From NCBI RefSeq assembly GCF_004361815.1, contig NZ_SNWA01000001.1, positions 186,001 through 250,000 of the forward strand: a stretch of DNA of 64,000 nucleotides, read 5' to 3'. A program made the translations under genes and the position numbers. The notes under the pieces were generated by a model, which saw only the letters and a program-made list of their open reading frames with translations, was not told the DNA's origin and did no database searches. How positions within the stretch are numbered: position 1 is the stretch's first letter; every line of letters starts with the position of its first letter. This document shows positions 47,900 to 56,594 of the stretch, piece by piece. The stretch is from Paraburkholderia sp. BL10I2N1 (GTDB lineage Bacteria > Pseudomonadota > Gammaproteobacteria > Burkholderiales > Burkholderiaceae).

Positions 47900-49367
47900 G
47901 AGCGATCAACTCCTCTTCGGTTAGCTGGTCGAGCGTGAGCGTGGTCTGCAGACGGCCTGTGCGCATCACCGCAACGCGGTGGCACAGCCCGATCAGCTCG
48001 ATCAGTTCGGACGAGATCACGATCACCGCGCGCCCCTCTCCGGCGAGCCGATGGATCAGGAAGTAGATGTCGCGCTTCGCACCGACATCGACGCCGCGCG
48101 TCGGTTCGTCGAGCACGATCACGGCCGGATCGGGATGCAGGAACTTCGCAAGCGCCAGCTTCTGCTGGTTGCCGCCGGAAAGCATGCGCGCGCGGATCGA
48201 CGTATCGCCCGTGCGGATGCCGAATTGGGCGATGCCTTTCCCGAGTGCTTCGCGCTCCGCTTTCAGGTCGAGGAGCGGATGCGCATAGCGTTCGAGCGTC
48301 ATCAGCGTGAGGTTGTCCTGCAGGTTCAGGTTCAGATGCAGCGCCTTGTTCTTGCGATCCTCGCTCAGATACGTGAGGCCGCGGCGCATCGCATCGCGCG
48401 GGTTGCGGATATCGGCCACGCGGCCCGAGAGTTCGATGCGGCCCGCCGTGCGTCTGCGCAGGCCGAGGATCGCCTCGAACGCTTCCGTGCGCCCCGCGCC
48501 GACAAGGCCCGCGAAGCCCAGCACTTCACCCCTGCGCACTTCGAACGACAGCGACTCGACCCAGCCCGGCACCGACAACCCTTCCACGCGCATCGCCACC
48601 AGTGCATCCGCGGGCGGCGGTGCCTTGTCGGGGAACATGTCGGACAGCTCGCGGCCCACCATCAGGTTGGCCATCTGCTGGCGCGCGAGGCTCGTCGTCT
48701 CGCCGCGTGCCACGAAACGGCCGTCGCGCATGACGATCACTTCGTCGGTGATGTGCTCGACTTCATCGAGCTTGTGAGAGATGTAGACGATCGTCACGCC
48801 GTCGGCCTTCAGCTTGCGCATCAGCGCGAACAGGCGCTCGGTTTCCGCGGGCGTGAGCGTCGCCGTCGGTTCGTCCATGATCAGGAAGCGCGCGCGCCGC
48901 GACAGCGCCTTGGCGATTTCCACCATCTGCTTTTCCGCGACGATCAGGCTGCGCACCTGCGTATCCGGCGATTTCGTCAGGCCGACCTGTTCGAGATAGC
49001 GCGCGGCCTCCTTGCGCATCGCGCCATCGTCGAGCAGCCAGCCGCGCTTCTTCTCGTGGCCCAGATACATGTTCTCGGCGATCGACAGATGATCGGCAAG
49101 ATTGAATTCCTGGTGAATCAGCACGATGCCCGCGGCCTCCGCGTCGCGCGAACTCGTGAAGTGCCGCGTTGCGCCATCGACGGTAAGCGTGCCTTCGGTC
49201 GCGCTTTCGTAGCCGGCGAGAATCTTCATCAGCGTCGACTTGCCCGCGCCGTTTTCGCCGAGCAGGCCATAGATGCGTCCCGGCGCAAGATCGAACGACA
49301 CGCCGTGCAGCACGCGTACCGGGCCGAAATCTTTCCGGATGTCATCGAAGCGGACCGACAGACTCAT
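47880..49367 (-). CDS. Sugar ABC transporter ATPase (RbsA-type, two nucleotide-binding domains)
   Basis: A 495-residue dual ATPase. The first domain has Walker [15 protein letters not shown], the signature-like [17 protein letters not shown] and Walker [12 protein letters not shown]. The second domain has a degenerate Walker A ([13 protein letters not shown]), signature [15 protein letters not shown] and [11 protein letters not shown]. This asymmetry is normal for the CUT2 family. It lies between lacI and the permease and overlaps the permease by 20 bases. Confidence 0.93.
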   Translation of the reverse strand: MSLSVRFDDIRKDFGPVRVLHGVSFDLAPGRIYGLLGENGAGKSTLMKILAGYESATEGTLTVDGATRHFTSSRDAEAAGIVLIHQEFNLADHLSIAENMYLGHEKKRGWLLDDGAMRKEAARYLEQVGLTKSPDTQVRSLIVAEKQMVEIAKALSRRARFLIMDEPTATLTPAETERLFALMRKLKADGVTIVYISHKLDEVEHITDEVIVMRDGRFVARGETTSLARQQMANLMVGRELSDMFPDKAPPPADALVAMRVEGLSVPGWVESLSFEVRRGEVLGFAGLVGAGRTEAFEAILGLRRRTAGRIELSGRVADIRNPRDAMRRGLTYLSEDRKNKALHLNLNLQDNLTLMTLERYAHPLLDLKAEREALGKGIAQFGIRTGDTSIRARMLSGGNQQKLALAKFLHPDPAVIVLDEPTRGVDVGAKRDIYFLIHRLAGEGRAVIVISSELIELIGLCHRVAVMRTGRLQTTLTLDQLTEEELIAHATGTH

Positions 49368-49415
49368 TGCGACTGCGCTCCTCTCTCGTTATATCTGCGT
49401 GACACGCAGAAGCGC

Positions 49416-50495
49416 TTATGCGCTCCCGCGCACGACAAGCCGGTGTGGCAACAGCACGCCCGGCACATTTGCCCGCGGGTCCGCGAGGCGTTTCAGCAAC
49501 AGCCGCGCCGCGGTCTCGCCAAGTTCGCGCATCGGCTGCGCGACGGTGGTGAGCGGCGGATCGATCTGTGCCGCCACCGAGATATCGTCGAAGCCCACCA
49601 CCGCGACATCGTCCGGCGTGCGCTTGCCGATGCTGCGCAGGCCGTTGATCGCGCCGATCGCAAGCGTGTCGGATACCGCGAAAATGGCGCTCGGCGCCTC
49701 TGCGCCTCGCTGCCCTGCCAGTTCAGCGGCGGCTTTCGCGCCCGCCTCGTAGTCGAGGCTATAGACATTGCGACGCCACGCGGGCAGTGGCATCAGGCCG
49801 GCATCGCCGAGCGCGTCGAGATAGCCTTGCTGACGCTGGCGCGCGTACAGATAACCGTCGTCGGAATTGATGAGGCCGATCCTGCGATGCCCGCGCGCAA
49901 GCAAATGCCGCACTGCGTCACCTGCCGCGCAATAATTGTCGATGCCCACATACGGCACGCCCATATCAGTATCGAACTCGCAGCACGCGACCCAGGGCAG
50001 CGCGCCCGAGTCTTCCAGCAGCGCGTGCTGAACCGTGTCGGGGTCGAGGCAGATCGCGCCGTCGGCCCGGTGGCGGCGCAGCATGTCGAAGTAGCTGCGC
50101 TCGCGGCCCGGGTCGGCGCCCGTGTCGCACAGCAGCATGAAATAGCCGTGCTGGCGCGCGACCACGTCGATACCGCGCACGACTTCCGAATAGAACGGGT
50201 TGCCGAAGTCCGGCACCATCGTGAGCAGCAGACGGCTCTCCGCGGTGCGCAGATTGCGCGCGAGTTCGTTCACGCGATAGCCGCTGGTCTCGACGGCGGC
50301 CAGCACCCTGTCCCGCGTCTGCGCACGCACGTTCGAGTGGCCGTTCAGCACGCGCGACACGGTTGCCACCGACACACCCGCCTGCTCGGCGACGCCGGCA
50401 ATCGACAGGTCGTCGGACGATCGAACCGATGAAACCGGTTGGGGCGATTGAGCCGGCTGAGGCGTTCGAGCGTCACCCTGCCGCGGTCTGGACAC
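49416..50495 (-). CDS. LacI-family repressor of the sugar operon
   Basis: A 359-residue LacI-type repressor. The HTH is LSIAGVAEQAGVSVATVSRVLNGHSNV, followed by a ribose-binding-protein-like ligand domain (VPDFGNPFYSEVVRGID, SDDGYLYARQRQ and VVGFDDISVAAQIDPPLTTV). I chose the GTG at 50495, with GGAG nine bases upstream. A longer open frame extends 55 codons further but runs across a perfect palindromic operator, so it is not coding. It is the first gene of the leftward operon and likely represses itself and all the sugar genes. Confidence 0.88.
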   Translation of the reverse strand: MSRPRQGDARTPQPAQSPQPVSSVRSSDDLSIAGVAEQAGVSVATVSRVLNGHSNVRAQTRDRVLAAVETSGYRVNELARNLRTAESRLLLTMVPDFGNPFYSEVVRGIDVVARQHGYFMLLCDTGADPGRERSYFDMLRRHRADGAICLDPDTVQHALLEDSGALPWVACCEFDTDMGVPYVGIDNYCAAGDAVRHLLARGHRRIGLINSDDGYLYARQRQQGYLDALGDAGLMPLPAWRRNVYSLDYEAGAKAAAELAGQRGAEAPSAIFAVSDTLAIGAINGLRSIGKRTPDDVAVVGFDDISVAAQIDPPLTTVAQPMRELGETAARLLLKRLADPRANVPGVLLPHRLVVRGSA

Positions 50496-50512
50496 AGAAG
50501 ACGTCTCCGGAA

Positions 50513-50530
50513 AATGTAATCGATTACATT
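50513..50530. promoter_or_regulatory. LacI-type operator, 18-bp perfect palindrome
   Basis: AATGTAATCGATTACATT is fully symmetric with a central CG, the form typical of LacI-family operators. It sits 18 bases upstream of the repressor start, where a bound repressor would block the whole leftward operon. Confidence 0.8.
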
Positions 50531-50692
50531 CTTGGACTACCAGAGGGCGAATCTCAAGGTCGATTGCGTAGGGATTTACACGGAGGACCGGCTCGCGCCC
50601 CATGTCCTGCTCGACACGGAACCGCCGTCCGGTTTGGTACAATCCCGCAGTTCCCCACACCTTCCAGTTGCCTACAACTCGCCGAACCCATC

Positions 50693-51346
50693 ATGAATAT
50701 CGAGCAAGCGCGTTTCAACATGATCGAACAGCAGATTCGCCCCTGGGAAGTGCTGGACCAGGATGTGCTGAACCTGCTGTCGATCGTCAAGCGTGAAAAC
50801 TTCGTCCCGGCGGCATACCGCGATCTGGCTTTCGTGGACTTCGAAGTGCCGTTGCCCGCCGGCCAGCACATGCTGGCGCCGCGCATCGAGGCGCGCGTGC
50901 TGCAGGAACTGGTGGTGAAGAAGCATGAAAGCGTGCTGGAGATCGGCGCGGGCTCGGGCTACATGGCAGCGCTCCTCGCGCACCGCAGCCAGCAGGTGCT
51001 GACCGTCGATATCGAACCGGAACTCGCCGAACTGGCGCGCACGAACCTCGCGAACAACGGCGTGCTGAACGCCGAAGTCGCCATCGGCGACGCGTCACGC
51101 GGCTGGGAAGCCGCCGCGCCCTATGACGTGATCTGCGTGTCGGGCGGCCTGCCGGTGCTGCCACAGGAAATCCTCGAACAGCTGAAGATTGGTGGCCGTC
51201 TGGCCGCCTTTGTCGGCACTGCGCCGGTGATGAAGGCGCAGATCATCACGCGCATCGACGAAAAGCAGTTCCGCATTGCCGACGTATTCGAAACCTACGT
51301 CGAGCCGCTCATCAACGCGGTGCAGCCGCCGCGCTTCAAGTTCTGA
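50693..51346 (+). CDS. Protein-L-isoaspartate O-methyltransferase-like SAM enzyme
   Basis: A 217-residue class I methyltransferase of the PCMT family. The family start MIEQQIRPWEVLDQDVLNLL, the SAM-binding motif VLEIGAGSGYMAALLA and VDIEPELAELARTNL are clear. In beta-proteobacteria this subgroup lies next to a rhodanese and tolC; its true substrate is unsettled. The ATG at 50693 is chosen because the open frame upstream crosses the lacI operator region. A TACAAT block (50638-50643) may be its -10 box. Confidence 0.88.
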   Translation: MNIEQARFNMIEQQIRPWEVLDQDVLNLLSIVKRENFVPAAYRDLAFVDFEVPLPAGQHMLAPRIEARVLQELVVKKHESVLEIGAGSGYMAALLAHRSQQVLTVDIEPELAELARTNLANNGVLNAEVAIGDASRGWEAAAPYDVICVSGGLPVLPQEILEQLKIGGRLAAFVGTAPVMKAQIITRIDEKQFRIADVFETYVEPLINAVQPPRFKF

Positions 51347-51404
51347 GCGCTGCCGGTCCCGTAGTCTGCCGCACTGACTGCACCTATAACTGAAAGTCCC
51401 GCTG

Positions 51405-51728
51405 ATGCAAAACCTGTCCGCTTCCGCTCTCGCCGAATGGCTCGCCGATACCTCACGCGCAGCACCCGTGCTGCTCGATGTGCGCGAGCCGTGGGAAATC
51501 GCAACGGCGAACATCGCCGGTAGCGTGTCGATCCCGATGCGGGAGATTCCGGCCCGCAGCGAAGAACTCGACGACGACGCCGAAATCGTCTGCGTTTGCC
51601 ATCACGGCGCACGCAGCGCGCAGGTTGCGATGTTCCTCGAGTCGCGCGGCCATGCGAAGGTCTTCAACCTGCAAGGCGGGATCGACGCCTGGTCGCGTCA
51701 GGTCGATCCGTCGGTTCCCACCTACTGA
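51405..51728 (+). CDS. Single-domain rhodanese
   Basis: A 107-residue sulfurtransferase-fold protein. The active-site loop is CHHGARSAQ, with the catalytic Cys first, and the fold markers LLDVREPWEIATANIAGSVSIPM and HAKVFNLQGGIDAW are in place. It is cytosolic, with no signal peptide. It follows the methyltransferase by 58 bases in the same direction and converges on the aminotransferase. Confidence 0.9.
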   Translation: MQNLSASALAEWLADTSRAAPVLLDVREPWEIATANIAGSVSIPMREIPARSEELDDDAEIVCVCHHGARSAQVAMFLESRGHAKVFNLQGGIDAWSRQVDPSVPTY

Positions 51729-51778
51729 TCCACGCTGTGCCATGCACCGGGCCGTGATGGCCCGGTTGCCCCACGCTG

Positions 51779-53170
51779 CTAGTCCGTCTCGCGCAACACC
51801 TCCGCCACTGTCCCGAAGATCTCGTCGATCTGTGCTTCATCAATGATGAGCGGCGGCGAGAACGCAAGAATGTCGCCGGTATAGCGCGTCAGCACGCCCT
51901 TCTGGAAGCACCGCACGAAGACGTCGAACGCACGCGCACCCGGCGCGCCGTCGCGCGGCTGCAACTCGACGCCTCCCACCAGCCCGAGATTGCGCACATC
52001 GATCACATGCCGCTCGCCGCGCAGCTTGTGGATCGCGTTCTCGAAGATGGGCGACATCTGCGCGGCGCGCTCGAACAGGTTCTCGCGCTCGTAGAGATCG
52101 ATGGTCGCGCACGCAGCGGCGACCGCAATCGGATGCCCCGAGTACGTGTAGCCATGAAACAGCTCGATCCCGGCCGGCGCGCCGTTGACGATCGAATCGT
52201 GCACCTTGTGGCTTGCCGCGACGGCGCCCATCGGCGCGGCGGCGTTATTCGTACCTTTTGCCATCGTCAGCAGGTCGGGCGTCACGCCGAAGTATTGCGC
52301 GGCGAACGGCGCACCAAGCCGCCCCCAGCCCGTGATCACTTCGTCGAAGATCAGCAGGATGCCGTGTTTGTCGCAGATCTCGCGCAGCCGCTGCAGATAG
52401 CCCTGCGGCGGAATCAACACACCGGTCGAGCCGGCCACCGGTTCGACGATCACCGCGGCAATCGTCGATGCATCGTGCAGCGTGACGAGCCGCTCCAGTT
52501 CGTCGGCAAGGTGCGCGCCCCACACGGGCTGCCCCTTCGAAAACGCCGCTTCCTTGATGTTGAGCGTATGCGGCAGATGATCGACCGCGGGCAGCAGCCC
52601 GCCGGAGAACGCCTTGCGGTTCGGCGCAATGCCGCCCACCGAGATGCCGCCGAAGCCGACGCCGTGATACCCCCGCTCACGTCCGATGAAGCGCGTGCGC
52701 TGCCCTTCTCCCCGGGAGCGGTGATACGCGAGCGCGATCTTCAATGCGGTATCGACCGCTTCCGAGCCTGAGTTCACGAAGAAGATGTGCTTCAGGTCAG
52801 CCGGCGTGTGCTTCGCGATTTTAGTTGCGGCCTCAAACGCTTTCGGGTGCCCCATCTGGAACGTCGGCGCGAAATCCATCTCCTCGGCCTGCGCTTTCAC
52901 GGCCGCGACAATCTCGTCCCGGCAATGGCCCGCATTGACGCACCAGAGCCCCGCCGTGCCGTCGAGAATGCGCCGCCCGTCGTGCGAGGTGTAGTACATC
53001 CCTTTGGCCTTTGCCAGCAGGCGCGGCGCGCTCTTGAACTGACGGTTCGCCGTGAAAGGCATCCAGAACGCGGACAGGTCGAGCGATGCGGCGCCGGCGC
53101 CCTCAGCCGGATTGCCGGCGGCAGGCTGAACAGGTTCGCCGGGCTGCCCCGGGGTTTCACGTTGATTCAT
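51779..53170 (-). CDS. Class III omega-amino acid:pyruvate-type aminotransferase
   Basis: A 463-residue PLP enzyme of the beta-alanine or omega-amino acid:pyruvate transaminase group. Landmarks: FWMPFTANRQFKSAPRLLAKAKGMYY at the start, FVNSGSEAVDTALKIAL, RERGYHGVGFGGISVGGI, IFDEVITGWGRLG and the PLP-lysine segment LLTMAKGTNNAAAPMGAV. It is divergent from urtA. A role in degrading beta-alanine, polyamines or similar amines fits the nitrogen-linked setting but is not shown. Confidence 0.9.
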   Translation of the reverse strand: MNQRETPGQPGEPVQPAAGNPAEGAGAASLDLSAFWMPFTANRQFKSAPRLLAKAKGMYYTSHDGRRILDGTAGLWCVNAGHCRDEIVAAVKAQAEEMDFAPTFQMGHPKAFEAATKIAKHTPADLKHIFFVNSGSEAVDTALKIALAYHRSRGEGQRTRFIGRERGYHGVGFGGISVGGIAPNRKAFSGGLLPAVDHLPHTLNIKEAAFSKGQPVWGAHLADELERLVTLHDASTIAAVIVEPVAGSTGVLIPPQGYLQRLREICDKHGILLIFDEVITGWGRLGAPFAAQYFGVTPDLLTMAKGTNNAAAPMGAVAASHKVHDSIVNGAPAGIELFHGYTYSGHPIAVAAACATIDLYERENLFERAAQMSPIFENAIHKLRGERHVIDVRNLGLVGGVELQPRDGAPGARAFDVFVRCFQKGVLTRYTGDILAFSPPLIIDEAQIDEIFGTVAEVLRETD

Positions 53171-53554
53171 GTTGTGTCTCCTCGCAGTCGGTCTTCCCAG
53201 GTAGGTTGTTCAGCTGCGTCTTCCGGCTGGGTCTTTCAGTGTAGGCAGCGATACCCGCATGCACAACGGCGCAGCGTTGATGCACCGCATCCGCCCGCCT
53301 GAATGACGATGCGCTTCGTTGCAGCGCGGCACGCACCTTCGCGAGGCGCGAGCGGCCTGTCTGCACCAGATTCGCTCCCAAGCCGCATAACGCCGCGAAA
53401 CATCCAACCGCGTTGCAGCGCGCCTCCCCCGCGACCTGAGCATCTTCCACTGCCTGGCATATGCCTTGCAGTAGGAGTTGGGCAATAAGCACGAAAACCG
53501 TCACAGCCGTACCGACGCCCAAACAGTCACTACTCAGATGGCAAGGGGAAACAC
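53171..53554. other. Intergenic region between the aminotransferase gene and urtA
   Basis: About 380 bases without a gene. It holds the sigma-54 promoter listed separately. Upstream of that are several GCACC-type half-sites (for example TGCACCGCATC near 53280 and TGCACCAGATT near 53363) that might be NtrC sites, but none forms a good full palindrome. Confidence 0.5.
53455..53470 (+). promoter_or_regulatory. Sigma-54 (RpoN) promoter for the urt operon
   Basis: TGGCATATGCCTTGCA matches the -24/-12 consensus TGGCACG-N4-TTGCW, with GG and GC at exact spacing. It lies 85 bases upstream of urtA. Sigma-54 control with NtrC is the known mode for nitrogen-scavenging genes, so expression under nitrogen limitation is expected. 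Confidence 0.75.
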
Positions 53555-54853
53555 ATGAAACGTCGCAGTCTGCTGAAACTTGGCTCGATGTCGGGCGCGC
53601 TCGCGCTCGCGGGTCAGAGTCCTTTCGCAAATGCCCAGTCCAGCAGCGGTCCGATCAAGGTCGGCATTCTGCACTCGCTCTCGGGCACGATGGCAATCTC
53701 GGAGACATCGCTGAAAGACACCGCGTTGATGACCATCTCGGACATCAACAAGAACGGCGGCGTAATGGGCCGTCAGATCGAGCCGGTGGTGGTCGATCCT
53801 GCTTCGAACTGGCCGCTCTTCGCTGAAAAAGCCCGCCAGCTGATCACCCAGGACAAGTGCGCGGTCGTCTTCGGCTGCTGGACATCGGTATCGCGCAAGT
53901 CGGTGCTGCCGGTGTTCGAAGAGCTGAACGGCCTGCTCTTCTACCCGGTGCAGTACGAGGGTGAAGAGATGTCGCGCAACGTGTTCTACACGGGCGCCGC
54001 GCCGAACCAGCAGGCGATTCCCGCCACCGAATACCTGATGAGCGCGGAAGGCGGCGGCGCGAAGCGCTTCTTCCTGCTCGGCACCGACTACGTGTATCCG
54101 CGCACGACAAACAAGATCCTGCGCGCCTTCCTGAAATCGAAGGGTGTGCAGGAAACCGACATCCAGGAGGTCTACACGCCGTTCGGCCATAGCGACTACC
54201 AGACCATCGTCGCGAACATCAAGACCTTCTCGCAAGGCGGCAAGACGGCCGTGATCTCGACCGTCAACGGCGATTCGAACGTGCCCTTCTACAAGGAACT
54301 CGGCAACCAGGGCCTCAAGGCGACGGACGTGCCGGTCGTCGCGTTCTCGGTCGGCGAGGAAGAACTGCGCGGCATCGATACGAAGCCGCTGGTCGGCAAC
54401 CTGGCGGCATGGAACTACTTCATGTCGGTGAAAGGCCCGGCAAACACGAAGTTCAAGAACCAATGGGCCGAGTGGGTCAAGACGCAAGACCTGCCCGGCG
54501 GCTCGAAGCGTGTGACCAACGATCCGATGGAAGCGACCTTTGTCGGCATCCATATGTGGAAGCAGGCCGTCGAAAAGGCCAAGAGCACCGATGTCGACAA
54601 GGTCCGCGTGGCGATGATCGGTCAGAAGGTTGCCGCTCCATCTGGCTTCACGCTGGAAATGGATGGCAACCACCATCTGCATAAGCCTGTGATGATCGGC
54701 GAAGTACGCGCGGACGGCCAGTTCAACGTCGTCTGGAAGACGAAGACGGCTATCCGTGCCCAGCCGTGGAGTCCGTTTATCGCCGGCAACGCGGGCAAGC
54801 CGGACGTCGTCAGCTCGATTCCGGCGTTCCTGCGCCGCTCGCGCGTTGCCTGA
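53555..54853 (+). CDS. urtA: UrtA, urea ABC transporter binding protein
   Basis: A 432-residue periplasmic urea-binding protein. The N-terminus KRRSLLKLGSMSGALALAG is Tat-like and is followed by the mature start SSGPIKVGILHSLSGTMAISE, the urea-binding family signature. VFGCWTSVSRKSVLPVFEELNGLLFYPVQYEG and DYVYPRTTNKILRAFLKSKG are also diagnostic. It opens the urt operon and is separated from urtB by 120 bases with two hairpins. Confidence 0.95.
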   Translation: MKRRSLLKLGSMSGALALAGQSPFANAQSSSGPIKVGILHSLSGTMAISETSLKDTALMTISDINKNGGVMGRQIEPVVVDPASNWPLFAEKARQLITQDKCAVVFGCWTSVSRKSVLPVFEELNGLLFYPVQYEGEEMSRNVFYTGAAPNQQAIPATEYLMSAEGGGAKRFFLLGTDYVYPRTTNKILRAFLKSKGVQETDIQEVYTPFGHSDYQTIVANIKTFSQGGKTAVISTVNGDSNVPFYKELGNQGLKATDVPVVAFSVGEEELRGIDTKPLVGNLAAWNYFMSVKGPANTKFKNQWAEWVKTQDLPGGSKRVTNDPMEATFVGIHMWKQAVEKAKSTDVDKVRVAMIGQKVAAPSGFTLEMDGNHHLHKPVMIGEVRADGQFNVVWKTKTAIRAQPWSPFIAGNAGKPDVVSSIPAFLRRSRVA

Positions 54854-54909
54854 GTTCCGGGCCGATTCTGGAGTTGTAGTGCAGTAGCACGTCGGTCGTG
54901 CTGTAACGA

Positions 54910-54945
54910 CGGCGCGGCATCGTTGCTCGTTTCGATGCCGCGCCG
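54910..54945 (+). other. 13-bp stem-loop between urtA and urtB
   Basis: Perfect inverted repeat CGGCGCGGCATCG / CGATGCCGCGCCG with a 10-base loop; a smaller one (AGCACG/CGTGCT) lies at 54886-54902. Neither has a T-tail. Such stems after a binding-protein gene often protect its mRNA, allowing more UrtA than permease. Confidence 0.6.
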
Positions 54946-54973
54946 CCCCGCCGGTTCATCCCCAAAGGCCACC

Positions 54974-56593
54974 ATGGCGTTTTCCATTTCCAGGTTCGCT
55001 CGCGGCATTGGCATCGGCATGGCGTTCTGCGCGCTGATGCCGGTTTCGTCGTTTGCGTTGACGCAGGCTGACGTCGCCCCGCTCGCAGGCGACGACTTCG
55101 ACGCGAAGTCCGCCGCCATCGACAGGTTGATCGCCAATCACGACGCGCCCTCGATGGCGCTCCTGAAGGCGATGTCCGAAGACAGTGCGCTCGCCACCGA
55201 TGGCGGCGAAGTGCTGATACAGGACAATGACACCGCCCGCGATGCCGTCACAGGAAAGACGGTTGCCGCAGGAGACGCGCAGGCAATCACGCTGAACAAC
55301 ATCCTGCGCTCGAAGGTATCGGGCGCGCTGTCGGGCCTTCAGCTCGACTCCACCGATCCGGCTGCACGAAAAGCCGCGATCGACGCCTTGCTGCAAAACC
55401 CCGATGCCGCGATGAAACCGATGATCGACCGGGCGCGCGCGCAGGAGACCGACCCTGTCCTCAAGAAGCGTCTCGATACGCTCTGGGCGATGACCGCGCT
55501 GCATGACAGCGATCCGGCAAAACGCCTCGAAGCCGTGCAGCTCGTGGCCGCACGGCACGATCTCGACATGAACGAACTGCTGCGTCCGCTGGTGGCGAAG
55601 AAGCCGGACGGCAGGTTCGCCGAAAGCGACGACCGCGTGCGCGCCGCCGCGCAGGTCGGCATCGATGAACTCGACGCGATCCAGCGACGCAGCCAGATCG
55701 CCGGCACGCTGTTCGCCGGCCTGTCGCTTGGCAGCGTGCTGTTGCTCGCCGCGCTGGGCCTCGCGATCACCTACGGCCTGATCGGCGTGATCAACATGGC
55801 GCACGGCGAATTTCTGATGATCGGCGCTTACGCGACGTACGTCGTGCAGAACCTCGTGCAACGCTACGCGCCCGGTGCGTTCGACTGGTATCCGCTCTTC
55901 GCGGTGCCGGCTGCGTTCGTGGCGGCCGCGCTGGTCGGCATCGTGCTGGAGCGGCTCGTGCTGAAGCATCTCTATGGACGCCCGCTCGAAACGCTGCTGA
56001 CGACCTTCGGTATCAGCCTGATCCTGATCCAGGCGACGCGCATGTTGTTCGGCGCGCAGAACGTGCAGGTGGTGAATCCTTCGTGGATGAGCGGCGGCGT
56101 CAACGTGATGCCAAGCCTGATCCTGCCGTACAACCGGCTCGCCATTCTGGCGTTCTCGATGATCGTCGTCGCGATTGCGTGGGCGGTGCTGACCAAAACG
56201 CGTCTGGGCCTCTTCGTGCGCGCCGTCACGCAGAACCGGCGGATGGCCGCGTGCGTCGGCGTGAAGACCGCGCGTGTCGATTCGTATGCGTTCGCGTTCG
56301 GCGCGGGCATCGCCGGCCTCGGCGGCTGTGCGCTGTCGCAGATCGGCAATGTCGGCCCGGATCTCGGGCAGAGCTACATCATCGATTCGTTCATGGCCGT
56401 GGTGCTGGGCGGCGTCGGGCAACTGGCCGGGACGGTGATCGGCGGCTTTGGGCTCGGCCTCATCAGCAAGGCGATCGAGCCGTTCTGGGGCGCCGTGCTC
56501 GCGAAGATTGCCGTGCTCGTGCTGATCGTGCTTTTCATCCAGAAGCGTCCGCAGGGCATGTTTGCCCTGAAGGGCCGCAGCGCGGAGGCATGA
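54974..56593 (+). CDS. urtB: UrtB, urea ABC transporter permease
   Basis: A 539-residue permease. It has a cleavable-looking signal and about 240 residues of periplasmic helical domain (the extended N-terminus typical of UrtB), then a LivH-type membrane domain from IAGTLFAGLSLGSVLLLAALGLAITYGLIGVINMAHGEFLMIGAYATY. The C-terminus has the GVKTARVDSYAFAFGAGIAGLGG coupling region. I chose ATG 54974; a longer frame starts at 54923. It is one base from urtC. Confidence 0.95.
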   Translation: MAFSISRFARGIGIGMAFCALMPVSSFALTQADVAPLAGDDFDAKSAAIDRLIANHDAPSMALLKAMSEDSALATDGGEVLIQDNDTARDAVTGKTVAAGDAQAITLNNILRSKVSGALSGLQLDSTDPAARKAAIDALLQNPDAAMKPMIDRARAQETDPVLKKRLDTLWAMTALHDSDPAKRLEAVQLVAARHDLDMNELLRPLVAKKPDGRFAESDDRVRAAAQVGIDELDAIQRRSQIAGTLFAGLSLGSVLLLAALGLAITYGLIGVINMAHGEFLMIGAYATYVVQNLVQRYAPGAFDWYPLFAVPAAFVAAALVGIVLERLVLKHLYGRPLETLLTTFGISLILIQATRMLFGAQNVQVVNPSWMSGGVNVMPSLILPYNRLAILAFSMIVVAIAWAVLTKTRLGLFVRAVTQNRRMAACVGVKTARVDSYAFAFGAGIAGLGGCALSQIGNVGPDLGQSYIIDSFMAVVLGGVGQLAGTVIGGFGLGLISKAIEPFWGAVLAKIAVLVLIVLFIQKRPQGMFALKGRSAEA

Positions 56594-56594
56594 G

